64,000 bases of DNA, taken from positions 434,001-498,000 of the forward strand of contig JBMNNE010000002.1 of the NCBI GenBank assembly GCA_050953805.1, written 5' to 3'. How positions within the stretch are numbered: the first letter of the stretch is position 1; every line of letters starts with the position of its first letter. The DNA comes from DUQW01 sp050953805. Lineage in GTDB: Bacteria; Bacillota_I; Bacilli_A; Acholeplasmatales; Acholeplasmataceae. The translations under genes were made by a program, and so were the position numbers. The notes below the pieces were generated by a model. That model saw only the letters and a list, made by a program, of their open reading frames with translations, was not told the DNA's origin and did no database searches. Below are positions 7,915-16,267 of the stretch, one piece after another.

Positions 7915-10900
7915 ATGAGAAAAAAATTACTTTTAGTAATCTTGTCTGTATTAACTGTTTTTACATTATTCGCATGTAAAAAAGAAAATACAGCACCAGA
8001 GCTAGCGGGCGTTGCAAATACTGCAATTGCTTATGGCGTTGAATTTGACCCGTTAGCAGGCGTAACTGCATATGACCAAGAAGATGGAAATCTTACTGAT
8101 CAAATTACAGTTACTGGTACAGTGAATCATTTTGTAGCCGCAGACTATACTTTAAGATATAGAGTCGAAGACAGTGAAGGTTTATTCGCTGAAGCGACAA
8201 GAGTTGTTACCGTTAATCCATTGACTGAAGCAGTCCTTGCCAATGGATGGTACGACTATAAATTCGCTACTGCTGATGTTAAGCACACATTCTTTGCTGC
8301 AGCTGAAAAATGGTTATTAGAAAATGGTTATGCCGGAATTCCAATGGCAGCTCAATCAGGCTTAACAATTCAACATGATCGTATTGTCTTACCAGTTGAA
8401 GATTATATTCCTTCATTTGGTTGGGGTACTAGTTATGCAACATTAACTAAAGATGATGCTGAAGTTGCAGCTGAAAACGGTGGTCAATTAGACTTATTAC
8501 AAACACCAGCTGTTGAAGGCAAATATACCTACAGAACATGGATGCAATTAGAGCCAGATACATTAAACTACTACCAAGGTCAATCATCAACAGAATCAGA
8601 CTACGGTTCATACATTAATGGTGCATTATATGAAATGGCTCTTAATGAAACTGCAACTGGATGGGTATTCGTTCCTTCATTAGCATCAGGTGAGCCAGTA
8701 CCAGTTAATGGCGAAGTAATTAATGGTAAAATGACTGCTAAAATTTGGGAAATTCCATTAAGAGATAATCTAGAGTGGGCATACAATGCCGCAACAGATA
8801 CCTCTGCATTCCCAGAAGGACACGAAAAACTAGATGCACATGACTTTGTTTATAGCTACAGACTTGCATTAGATAATGAATGGTTTAGAGCTACTCAAGG
8901 TGGTGGCGACTTCATTTCTTCAAAAGTTAAAGGTGCTGAAGCTTATGCTGCTGGAGTTGCAGAAGGAAAATCTAAAGCTGAATTAGATGCATTATGGGCA
9001 GGATTTGGTATTACAGCTTCTGAAGATGGATTAACTTTAAGAGTTGAGTTTACTGAACCATATAGCGCATTTAACATTAAATACAGCTTCGGTATGCCAC
9101 CTGTGAGCCAAGCGGTTTATGAATCAAACCCAGAACTTTATGGTACTAGTCCAGAATTTATTGGAGTTAGTGGAAAATTCACTATTTCTTACTGGGAAGA
9201 TGGCGTTGGTTCAAGATATGAGAAAAATATGAAACACCCTCGCGCGTCAGCTACTCAATGGACAGGCGAAAGTGTTAAGATTTTACCTGGTAGCTCGGCT
9301 ATCGACCAAGCGTTTGAAGCATTCGAACAAGGATTATTAGAATCAGCTGGTATTCCTAACTCACGTGTTAAAGAATTCGCTGAAGATCCACGTGTTTTAA
9401 GAACTCCAGGAGCTACTGTGTGGTCATTAAATATCAACATGGTTGGTTCTGTTCAAGCTCAACAAGCACAATGGCCAGGATCAACTTATGTTCCAGAACC
9501 AATCTTAGCTAACAAAGACTTTAGATTGGCATTATATTTCAGTATGAACCGCGATGACATGGTTCAATACGACGTTAAAACATATCCAACAAGCATGAAG
9601 ATTTCTCAAGCTTACTATGTGGATCCTGAATCAGGTGTTCCTTATCGTTCAACTCCACAAGGTATGGCAGTTGGTGAAAACTTAGCATATTCTACAAACG
9701 GATATGACCCAGAAGCTGCACAAGAATTATTCAAGAGAGCAGTTGCTGCAGAAATCGCCGCTGGAAATTATCAAAAAGGTACAGCCGATAACTATACAGA
9801 AATTGAACTTGAAGTATTAACATTTGATGGTGCTTCAGCAGCAATTTCTGATAACTGGATCGCGTTTGCTAAAGACCACTTTGAACAATTAGTTGATGAC
9901 ACTAATTTTGTTAAAGTTGTTGTTAAACCAGTTCCAACTCCAGGTTCTAAGATTTATGACTTAATCGAAGTTGGTGAATATGAATTAGCATTATCAGTTA
10001 TTTCAGGATCAACATTAGATGCTTCATCTTTCTTAGAAGTATTTATTACAGATAACCGTTCAGGATTCTTATTAAACTGGGGTTATGATTCAAGCGTTCC
10101 AGAAATTGAAGTTAGATGGAGAGAAGTAGAAGGCGGAGAAGAAAGATTAGAATTATTTAGCTTTGATGCTATTGTTGAATTATTAAATGGAAAAGTATAC
10201 CTTAAAGACGGTCACAAGATCAGTGAATACGGTTCAGTTGATAGCTTAATTGAAATTTATAGAGACCAACGTTCATTAACTGAAGTTTCTAGAAGTGAAG
10301 AACTAGGTGCATCAATTTTACCAGTATTTGTTGGCGAAGTTGAAACTGAAGACGAAGATGCTGAAGTTATTCCAGTTTACGTTGTCTTAAAAGATAAAGA
10401 TGATAAAGAACAAACATTATTATTCGTTATTGTTAAGACTGGAAATATCTTTGAATTAAACAAAGTTGTAGAAGTTTCATTTGAATTATCTGAACAAGCA
10501 GTATTAGATGCTGCAACAGCAGATTTAACTAATCCAACTAAGACAGCTGTTTCAGCTGACGACTTAGCAGCACATGCTGAATGGTATGGTTGGGACTTAG
10601 AAGTCTTTGATTCTGCTAAAGGATACGTATTCGAAACAGCAGACTCTAGATTATTAGTAGTTGTTGGTAAAGCTGGAGATGCATTCGTATTAGTTGGTTC
10701 TGAAGTTATCTTACTTTCTGAACAAGAAGCACTAGATTTAGCTACTAAAGGTTTAGAAAATCCTACTAAGACAGCTGTTTCAGCTGAAGACTTAGCAGAA
10801 TTAGTCGCTTGGTTTGAATGGGATCTAGAAGCTTATGATTCTCATACAGCTTACTTCTTTGATACTGAAGACGGAAGATTATTAGTAATCGTTGGTAAAG

Positions 10901-11247
10901 CTGGTACATTATTTGAAATTGTTGCGGCTGAAGACTTAGTAGTTGCTACTGAAGAAGCTATCGCTGCAGCAGTTAAGAATGCGGTTAAAGTTGGTGGTGG
11001 CGGTAAATATGAATGCCATAATCCAAGACTAGTTTCTGCCGAAGATCTATTAAATGCAACCTATCTAATTAAAACATATGGCGCGGATTCAACCGCAGCT
11101 TTAGCAGCATTATTAGGAGTTGAAGCTCATTGGGTATTCGTTTACGAATTCGACTTAGATACCGAAGGTACCCAAAGAGCAAATGGCGACAAATACGTAT
11201 TAATTGTTGTTGTTGCTGGCCACGTAGTTTATGACTACTGGTTATAA
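7915..11247 (+). CDS. oppA: Oversized oligopeptide-binding lipoprotein (OppA-like) with Ig-like domain and C-terminal repeats
   Basis: 1110 residues against about 550-600 for typical OppA. It has a lipoprotein signal with Cys21 (LFAC). Residues about 26-102 resemble a DUF5011/Ig-like domain (AYDQEDGNLTDQITV, then YRVEDSEG). Residues about 110-740 resemble a family 5 solute-binding domain (PDTLNYY, YSYRLALDNEW, FRLALYFSMNRDDMV). The C-terminus contains two clear 76-residue repeats (858-933 and 934-1009) and a third, degenerate copy to the end. It should capture peptides outside the membrane and deliver them to OppBC. A strong terminator separates it from oppB, so the receptor can be made in excess over the channel. 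The usual C-terminal lobe ending of the binding domain is not clearly recognisable. Confidence 0.85.
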   Translation: MRKKLLLVILSVLTVFTLFACKKENTAPELAGVANTAIAYGVEFDPLAGVTAYDQEDGNLTDQITVTGTVNHFVAADYTLRYRVEDSEGLFAEATRVVTVNPLTEAVLANGWYDYKFATADVKHTFFAAAEKWLLENGYAGIPMAAQSGLTIQHDRIVLPVEDYIPSFGWGTSYATLTKDDAEVAAENGGQLDLLQTPAVEGKYTYRTWMQLEPDTLNYYQGQSSTESDYGSYINGALYEMALNETATGWVFVPSLASGEPVPVNGEVINGKMTAKIWEIPLRDNLEWAYNAATDTSAFPEGHEKLDAHDFVYSYRLALDNEWFRATQGGGDFISSKVKGAEAYAAGVAEGKSKAELDALWAGFGITASEDGLTLRVEFTEPYSAFNIKYSFGMPPVSQAVYESNPELYGTSPEFIGVSGKFTISYWEDGVGSRYEKNMKHPRASATQWTGESVKILPGSSAIDQAFEAFEQGLLESAGIPNSRVKEFAEDPRVLRTPGATVWSLNINMVGSVQAQQAQWPGSTYVPEPILANKDFRLALYFSMNRDDMVQYDVKTYPTSMKISQAYYVDPESGVPYRSTPQGMAVGENLAYSTNGYDPEAAQELFKRAVAAEIAAGNYQKGTADNYTEIELEVLTFDGASAAISDNWIAFAKDHFEQLVDDTNFVKVVVKPVPTPGSKIYDLIEVGEYELALSVISGSTLDASSFLEVFITDNRSGFLLNWGYDSSVPEIEVRWREVEGGEERLELFSFDAIVELLNGKVYLKDGHKISEYGSVDSLIEIYRDQRSLTEVSRSEELGASILPVFVGEVETEDEDAEVIPVYVVLKDKDDKEQTLLFVIVKTGNIFELNKVVEVSFELSEQAVLDAATADLTNPTKTAVSADDLAAHAEWYGWDLEVFDSAKGYVFETADSRLLVVVGKAGDAFVLVGSEVILLSEQEALDLATKGLENPTKTAVSAEDLAELVAWFEWDLEAYDSHTAYFFDTEDGRLLVIVGKAGTLFEIVAAEDLVVATEEAIAAAVKNAVKVGGGGKYECHNPRLVSAEDLLNATYLIKTYGADSTAALAALLGVEAHWVFVYEFDLDTEGTQRANGDKYVLIVVVAGHVVYDYWL
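10486..10713 (+). repeat. In-gene tandem repeat, copy 1 (76 codons) of oppA
   Basis: Encodes residues 858-933, beginning LSEQAVLDAATADL and ending near VGKAGDAFVLVGSEVIL. A 40-base core at 10531-10570 recurs at 10759-10798 with only two mismatches, suggesting a recent duplication or active homogenisation. Confidence 0.85.
10714..10941 (+). repeat. In-gene tandem repeat, copy 2 (76 codons) of oppA
   Basis: Encodes residues 934-1009, beginning LSEQEALDLATKGL, with the shared motifs NPTKTAVSA, WDLE and RLLVIVGKAG in the same order as copy 1. Offset from copy 1 is exactly 228 bases. Confidence 0.85.
10942..11244 (+). repeat. Degenerate third copy of the oppA repeat
   Basis: Residues 1010-1110 begin VATEEAIAAAVKNA, aligning with LSEQEALDLATKGL. 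They share SAEDL and a final KYVLIVVVAG strand with the two upstream copies, but carry an insertion (GGGGKYECHNPRL) and are longer. Confidence 0.6.
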
Positions 11248-11306
11248 TTTACCTAACGATTAAATTAAATAAACAATCATAAACAATTTAATTGTGGAAT
11301 TTTACT

Positions 11307-11337
11307 GAGGGGTTCTACTCTGAACCCCTCTTTATTT
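11307..11337 (+). terminator. Terminator between oppA and oppB
   Basis: GAGGGGTTC pairs perfectly with GAACCCCTC around TACTCT, followed by TTTATTT. This is a strong GC-rich stem for this genome. Confidence 0.9.
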
Positions 11338-11362
11338 CCATATTAATACTATAAAAAATGGA

Positions 11363-11382
11363 TTACCTTATGCATAAGGTAA
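11363..11382. promoter_or_regulatory. Perfect 20-base palindrome upstream of the oppB promoter (operator candidate)
   Basis: TTACCTTATGCATAAGGTAA is its own reverse complement. It lies 12 bases upstream of the oppB -35 element, has no T run after it and is not part of the oppA terminator. A dimeric regulator site is the simplest reading; the regulator is unknown. Confidence 0.55.
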
Positions 11383-11394
11383 GTTAATTTTAAG

Positions 11395-11423
11395 TTGGAA
11401 AAAAAACCGTATTTACGGATAAT
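11395..11423 (+). promoter_or_regulatory. Promoter of the oppBCDF operon
   Basis: TTGGAA (11395-11400), 17-base spacer, GATAAT (11418-11423). The spacer holds a small inverted repeat CCGTATTTACGG. The ribosome binding site AAGGAGT precedes oppB. Confidence 0.55.
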
Positions 11424-11475
11424 ATAAAATTAGATAATTAATAAAAAAATTATCATAAAAAAGGAGTCATATCAT

Positions 11476-12564
11476 ATGATCAGATATACAATTAGGAGAA
11501 TACTTTGGGCATTTATTGTTCTATTAGGTATTCTAACGACAACTTTTATATTTTTAAAATTACAACCTGAAACTATTCCGACTATGGTTGATCAAAGACG
11601 TGCTTACCTACATCAACAATATTATGATGGCTATATGACTAGACAAATCATAAAATTATCAGATTTTGAAACAAAAGCTGAATATGATAATGAAGTACTT
11701 AAGTATCAAAATGAGGCGGGAGCGTTTTGGGTTTTCACGTCTAAGAGTTTAGAAGTGCTGTATGTATACCGTTCAGTTCCAATTATGACGCAATATTTTT
11801 TATGGGTGAAAAATATTGTGACTTCATGGAATTGGGGGACCTCTACAGTTTTAAAACCGAATATCGCTGTTCGAGAGATTTTAGCACCAGCCATTGGATA
11901 CTCATTCAAGATAAACCTTGTTATTTTAATCATGCAAATTCCATTTGGTCTTTTACTGGGTATTACATCGGCAATTAAAAAGGACACAGTATTTGACAAT
12001 ATTGTTCAAGTAATTATTATGGTCTTTATTTCACTACCTTCGTTTGTGGTAATGTTACTTGCAATTAAATGGTTTGGTTATGATCTAAAATGGTTGCCGC
12101 AAGCATGGCCTCCAGCCGATTCCAGTACGTCAATAATTGTTAAGGGATATATTATTCCAGTGGTAATTATGACAACCGGTGGAATTGCTGGATTAACTCG
12201 TTCAGTTCGTGCCGAGTTAACCGAAGGCCTAACAAGTGAATATGTTATGCTGGCGAGAACTAAAGGATTAACTAAGAGACAAGCTATTTATCGTCATGCG
12301 TTAAGGAACTCATTATTACCAATTATTCCTGGTTTATTATTCTCATTTGTTGGTTTAATTTCAGGATCAGCAATTATTGAGCAAGTATATAGTATTCCGG
12401 GTGTTGGTTCGATTATGCTTCAGTCACTTCAAAGACGAGATTATAACATCATTATGTATAGTACAGCGTTTTATGGAATCATTGGTTTAGTTACAGCTGT
12501 ATTTATGGACTTATCATATGGATTTATCGATCCAAGAATTAAGATGGGGGCCCGAAATGTCTAG
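11476..12564 (+). CDS. oppB: Oligopeptide ABC transporter permease OppB
   Basis: 362 residues. Starts MIRYTIRRILWAFIVLLGI, a typical first helix of OppB/DppB. A long extracytoplasmic loop (about 30-125) follows, then the permease core with the EAA-type segment REL-type sequence (SVRAELTEGLTSEYVMLARTKG) and the GSAIIEQVYSIPGVG motif. About six transmembrane helices form half of the peptide channel with OppC. The first cistron after its own promoter, it overlaps oppC by 8 bases (ATGTCTAG), indicating translational coupling. Confidence 0.93.
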   Translation: MIRYTIRRILWAFIVLLGILTTTFIFLKLQPETIPTMVDQRRAYLHQQYYDGYMTRQIIKLSDFETKAEYDNEVLKYQNEAGAFWVFTSKSLEVLYVYRSVPIMTQYFLWVKNIVTSWNWGTSTVLKPNIAVREILAPAIGYSFKINLVILIMQIPFGLLLGITSAIKKDTVFDNIVQVIIMVFISLPSFVVMLLAIKWFGYDLKWLPQAWPPADSSTSIIVKGYIIPVVIMTTGGIAGLTRSVRAELTEGLTSEYVMLARTKGLTKRQAIYRHALRNSLLPIIPGLLFSFVGLISGSAIIEQVYSIPGVGSIMLQSLQRRDYNIIMYSTAFYGIIGLVTAVFMDLSYGFIDPRIKMGARNV

Positions 12565-14527
12565 TTTAGATGAGAGAAAATTAACCCAACAAGATTTTGA
12601 ACGAGTTTATCTTGATGAAAAAACGTTAGATAAACCGTTTGAAGGGAAACCAAGAAGCTTTTTAAAAGACGCAATAATTCGCTTTGCGAAAAATAAAACC
12701 AATGTTGTTGCATTTTTTATTGTAGCTTTATTTATTTTGTTGGCGATTTTTGTACCGGTTCTGTCACCGAAAGATTTCACATCACCAGTAGTAAAAAACA
12801 TTCAAAACATGCCACCAAGAGTTCCGCTCTTAGAAAAGATTGGAATTGCTGACGGAACAGCAGAAATTCGGGATATTCCGGTAAATTATGATAAAAAGGA
12901 TCCTGAGACAGGATTATACTTACCATTAGACGAATCATTCGACCCTAAATATATTAAAAAAGGTTCACTTACTAATAAAGTATTAACTTCTAACAGAAAA
13001 GATAGACTAACCTTACATGGGCAAAATGCAATTATCTTAGATGAATTTGCTATCGCAACCGTTAAATCTAAAACGACGATTGATTTTGCAGCAAATGATA
13101 AAGTGAAAATTAGTCTTGAAGAAATGTCAGACGATACTATTTTGAGAGTTTACCTTGATGATTCTTTAGTAGCTCAAATGACTGAAGAAGCAGTCCTAAT
13201 TGGTGAAATTACTCAAATGGGTAACGGTGAGCATGAATTTAATGTGCCTGCTGCACAAACAGCATTTATTTATTTAGTTTATGAAAATTTAGATTTTGAA
13301 GAAGGTAGAAAAAATAAAGCTAACGTTCAAATGAATGAAATTACAGTTTTAAGTAATACCAACGAAGTTTTACATTATTTTGAAGGTTTTGATTTAAGTC
13401 AATTTACGATTCAATCAATTCCTGAGCAAGGTGGAAGATATGAACGAATTAATGGTGAATATACAGTTGCTACCTTCAAATATCACGTTTATAACAAAAT
13501 CTTTGCTAATGTTGCTGGATATTTACCAGGAAATTCAAGTCCAGCTCAAAAAGGATTTAATCAATATTTAGAAGAATTCCCCGAACTTCAAGAAGAGTTT
13601 GCCCCATTTATGGCTGAAATTCAAGCTAATATTCCGGCATCTGGTGAAAAAGTATTTAATATTGACTATACTTTTGAAGCTGATGGAGTTCCAATTAGAA
13701 AAGTTAATACAGTAACAGTTAGAAATAACAAAATTGCTAACATTATTACTTATACTTACAGTGTTGAATTTGATGGCGCTTATTATAACGGATTTGATAG
13801 AATGCCATATTTCTGGTTTGGTACTGATAAGGATGGACGCGATTTATTCGCTCAAATTTGGCTGAGTTTAAGAACATCATTATTATTAGGATTAATTGTT
13901 TCGGTAATTAATGTCGTTATCGGTGTTATTTATGGAGCGGTTGAAGGATTTTATGGTGGAAAAGTTGACTTTGTTATGGAGCGTATTTCTGATTATATTG
14001 CCTCGTTCCCAGGACTAACAATATTAACTATTATCTATTTAAATTATGGTCCGGGATTAATGTTACTGTTAATCTATTTAACATATTCAGGCTGGATTGG
14101 AACTGCTTCAACGACTCGGATTCAGTTTTATAGGTATCGTGGTCGAGAATACGTTTTAGCGTCTAAGAGTTTGGGTGCTAGTGACAAACGATTAATCTTC
14201 AAGCATATCTTACCTAATAGTATTGGTATTATTATTACAAGATCAATTTTATCAATTCCAGGTATGATATTCGTTGAAGCATCATTATCGTTCTTAGGCT
14301 TCGGTATTGGACGCGGTGTAACGTTAGATTTCGGACTCTTTAAGATGCCAGGATTATCTTTAGGGGTATTATTACAAGAAGGTCAAATGTCAATGTTAAC
14401 TCCAGGTAGATTCTATCAATTATTGATTCCATCGATTGTTATTATTGTTTTAATGATTAGCTTCAATATGTTTGGTAATGCGTTAAGAGATGCGTTTAAC
14501 CCAACATTGAGAGGACAAGACAAGTAA
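12557..14527 (+). CDS. oppC: Oligopeptide ABC transporter permease OppC with a large extracytoplasmic insertion
   Basis: 656 residues from ATG 12557 (a GGGGG ribosome binding site lies just upstream), about twice the usual 300. The first helix is at about 49-68. Normal OppC sequence (FWFGTDKDGRDLFAQIW) resumes only near residue 418, so roughly 300 extra residues sit in the loop outside the membrane. The insertion contains beta-rich segments (DKVKISLEEMSDDTILRVYLDD) and does not resemble a family I know. The C-terminal core has five helices and the EAA motif region (GREYVLASKSLGASDKRLIFKHILPN). It partners OppB and the enlarged OppA. Confidence 0.92.
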   Translation: MSSLDERKLTQQDFERVYLDEKTLDKPFEGKPRSFLKDAIIRFAKNKTNVVAFFIVALFILLAIFVPVLSPKDFTSPVVKNIQNMPPRVPLLEKIGIADGTAEIRDIPVNYDKKDPETGLYLPLDESFDPKYIKKGSLTNKVLTSNRKDRLTLHGQNAIILDEFAIATVKSKTTIDFAANDKVKISLEEMSDDTILRVYLDDSLVAQMTEEAVLIGEITQMGNGEHEFNVPAAQTAFIYLVYENLDFEEGRKNKANVQMNEITVLSNTNEVLHYFEGFDLSQFTIQSIPEQGGRYERINGEYTVATFKYHVYNKIFANVAGYLPGNSSPAQKGFNQYLEEFPELQEEFAPFMAEIQANIPASGEKVFNIDYTFEADGVPIRKVNTVTVRNNKIANIITYTYSVEFDGAYYNGFDRMPYFWFGTDKDGRDLFAQIWLSLRTSLLLGLIVSVINVVIGVIYGAVEGFYGGKVDFVMERISDYIASFPGLTILTIIYLNYGPGLMLLLIYLTYSGWIGTASTTRIQFYRYRGREYVLASKSLGASDKRLIFKHILPNSIGIIITRSILSIPGMIFVEASLSFLGFGIGRGVTLDFGLFKMPGLSLGVLLQEGQMSMLTPGRFYQLLIPSIVIIVLMISFNMFGNALRDAFNPTLRGQDK

Positions 14528-14542
14528 AGTGGTGAGAATAAT

Positions 14543-16198
14543 ATGAGTACGAATGTTAAAAATAATCAAGAAAAGAAAAACATAATTCTTGAAGTAAAAG
14601 ACTTAAGAATTTCTTTTAGAACGAATGAAGGTGTTGTAAAAGCAGTTCGTGGTGTCTCATATGATTTAGAAGAAGGAGAAACACTAGCGATTGTTGGTGA
14701 ATCTGGTTCGGGTAAATCAGTTAGTTCAAGATCAATTATGGGTATTTTAGCAGGAAATGCGATTATTGATGGGGGCTCAATTATTTATGAGGGCCAAGAC
14801 TTGTTGAAATTACATGAAGATGAGTTTCATAAAATTAGAGGCAATAAAATTGGGATGATTTTCCAAGATCCAACTTCTTCACTAAACCCAATTATGAGAG
14901 TTGGTAAACAAATTGAAGAAGGAATGTTGGTTAATGGAAAACGAAAGAAAAATAAATATCGCGATTTAATTCAAAAAGAACATCAAGATTATGTTAATGC
15001 CAAATATGATCTTCACGACTATAAAACAAACTATAATTTCAAGAAAAAACAAAAAGATGATATTCGCCGATATAAACTTGAAATTAAACAAATCAATGCT
15101 AATCAAAGTATTAGTCGTGCCCAAAAAGATGAATTAATTGCTGAAAATCGTGTTATTATTGAACAAATTCGAACTAGACAACCAATTTTAACTGCAGAAG
15201 AAAGAAAAGAAAAATTGGTTGAAGTTAAGCAAAGACTTAAAACTACTAAAAGTGAATTAAAAGTAGTTAAAGCTAAAGCTAAACTTGAAATTAGAGAAGA
15301 ATATAAACAATATAAAGAAGAATATAAAGCCGAAGTTGAATCGATTCGCAACCAAGTAGTTACTGGTAAATGGACTTCAAAACTTAAGTTTTTCTTAGCA
15401 GTAACTTTCTTGCCATTACTTAAATTCTTCAAGTTTAATTTTTCATTTAAAAATGAGTATCAAGCTTTATCAGATGCTTATGAAGCATGGCAAAGAAAAA
15501 TTAAAGTTACTCGCCTAGAGGCTCGTGAAGAAGCTTTAGATATTATGCGTGAAGTAGGAATTGCTGAGCCTGAAAAACGAATTAATATGTATCCATTCCA
15601 ATTTTCTGGTGGGATGAAGCAAAGAATTGTAATTGCGATTGCTTTAACCGCTGACCCAGAAATATTGATTTGTGATGAGCCAACAACAGCATTAGACGTT
15701 ACGATTCAAGCCCAAATTCTTGAGTTGCTTAAAAAACTAAAGAAGGAAAGAGGTTTAACGCTAATCTTTATTACTCACAACCTAGGTGTTGTTGCTAATA
15801 TGGCTGACCGTGTCGCGGTTATGTATGCTGGTAAGATTGTTGAATTTGGAAGAGTTGATGAAATCTTCTTTAATCCAAAACACCCATATACATGGGCGTT
15901 ATTATCAAGTATGCCAGATTTAAACTCAGATGATAGATTAATTACTATCCCAGGCACACCTCCAAATATGTTATATCCGCCAAAAGGAGATGCGTTTGCA
16001 ATTAGAAATGCCTATGCATTAAAAATAGATTTTGAGGAAATGCCTCCGATGTTTAAAGTGTCTGACACTCACTATGCTGCAACATGGTTACTTCATGAAA
16101 AAGCACCAAAAATTTCAATGCCAAGTTTAATTAGTAAAAGAATTGAAGCCATGAATTTGAAAATTAAACAAATTAAACAAGAAAGACAAGAAAATTAA
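14543..16198 (+). CDS. oppD: Oligopeptide ABC transporter ATPase OppD with an internal charged helical insertion
   Basis: 551 residues against about 330-350 usually. Walker A GESGSGKS at 52-59, Q-loop MIFQDP near 105-110, signature FSGGMKQR near 354, Walker B CDEPTTALD near 378, switch His in FITHN near 412, and the C-terminal Opp domain. About 200 residues (135-335) between the Q-loop and the signature are a Lys/Glu-rich coiled coil. This includes a hydrophobic stretch (LKFFLAVTFLPLLKFF) that could touch the membrane. All catalytic motifs are intact, so it should hydrolyse ATP. GGTGAG precedes the start, 15 bases after oppC. Confidence 0.93.
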   Translation: MSTNVKNNQEKKNIILEVKDLRISFRTNEGVVKAVRGVSYDLEEGETLAIVGESGSGKSVSSRSIMGILAGNAIIDGGSIIYEGQDLLKLHEDEFHKIRGNKIGMIFQDPTSSLNPIMRVGKQIEEGMLVNGKRKKNKYRDLIQKEHQDYVNAKYDLHDYKTNYNFKKKQKDDIRRYKLEIKQINANQSISRAQKDELIAENRVIIEQIRTRQPILTAEERKEKLVEVKQRLKTTKSELKVVKAKAKLEIREEYKQYKEEYKAEVESIRNQVVTGKWTSKLKFFLAVTFLPLLKFFKFNFSFKNEYQALSDAYEAWQRKIKVTRLEAREEALDIMREVGIAEPEKRINMYPFQFSGGMKQRIVIAIALTADPEILICDEPTTALDVTIQAQILELLKKLKKERGLTLIFITHNLGVVANMADRVAVMYAGKIVEFGRVDEIFFNPKHPYTWALLSSMPDLNSDDRLITIPGTPPNMLYPPKGDAFAIRNAYALKIDFEEMPPMFKVSDTHYAATWLLHEKAPKISMPSLISKRIEAMNLKIKQIKQERQEN

Positions 16199-16267
16199 GT
16201 ATTGGCGTTTCGCATAACTTAATAAAAACATTTTCTTTAATTAGAAAATAAGAAGGTGATATTAATT

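Noticed and set aside
8601..9440. Two small minus-strand frames inside oppA.
   Set aside because: They lie wholly within a well-supported coding sequence on the other strand, have no start signals and encode nothing recognisable. The same applies to similar antisense frames in opp, pgk, tpiA, plsX and the PrsA-like gene.
10486..11244. Repeats as a mobile element or CRISPR-like array.
   Set aside because: The period is a multiple of three (228 bases), the frame is preserved and no spacers exist; these are protein repeats.
12518..12556. Earlier start for oppC inside oppB.
   Set aside because: The added residues are the oppB end in another frame; a GGGGG site precedes ATG 12557.
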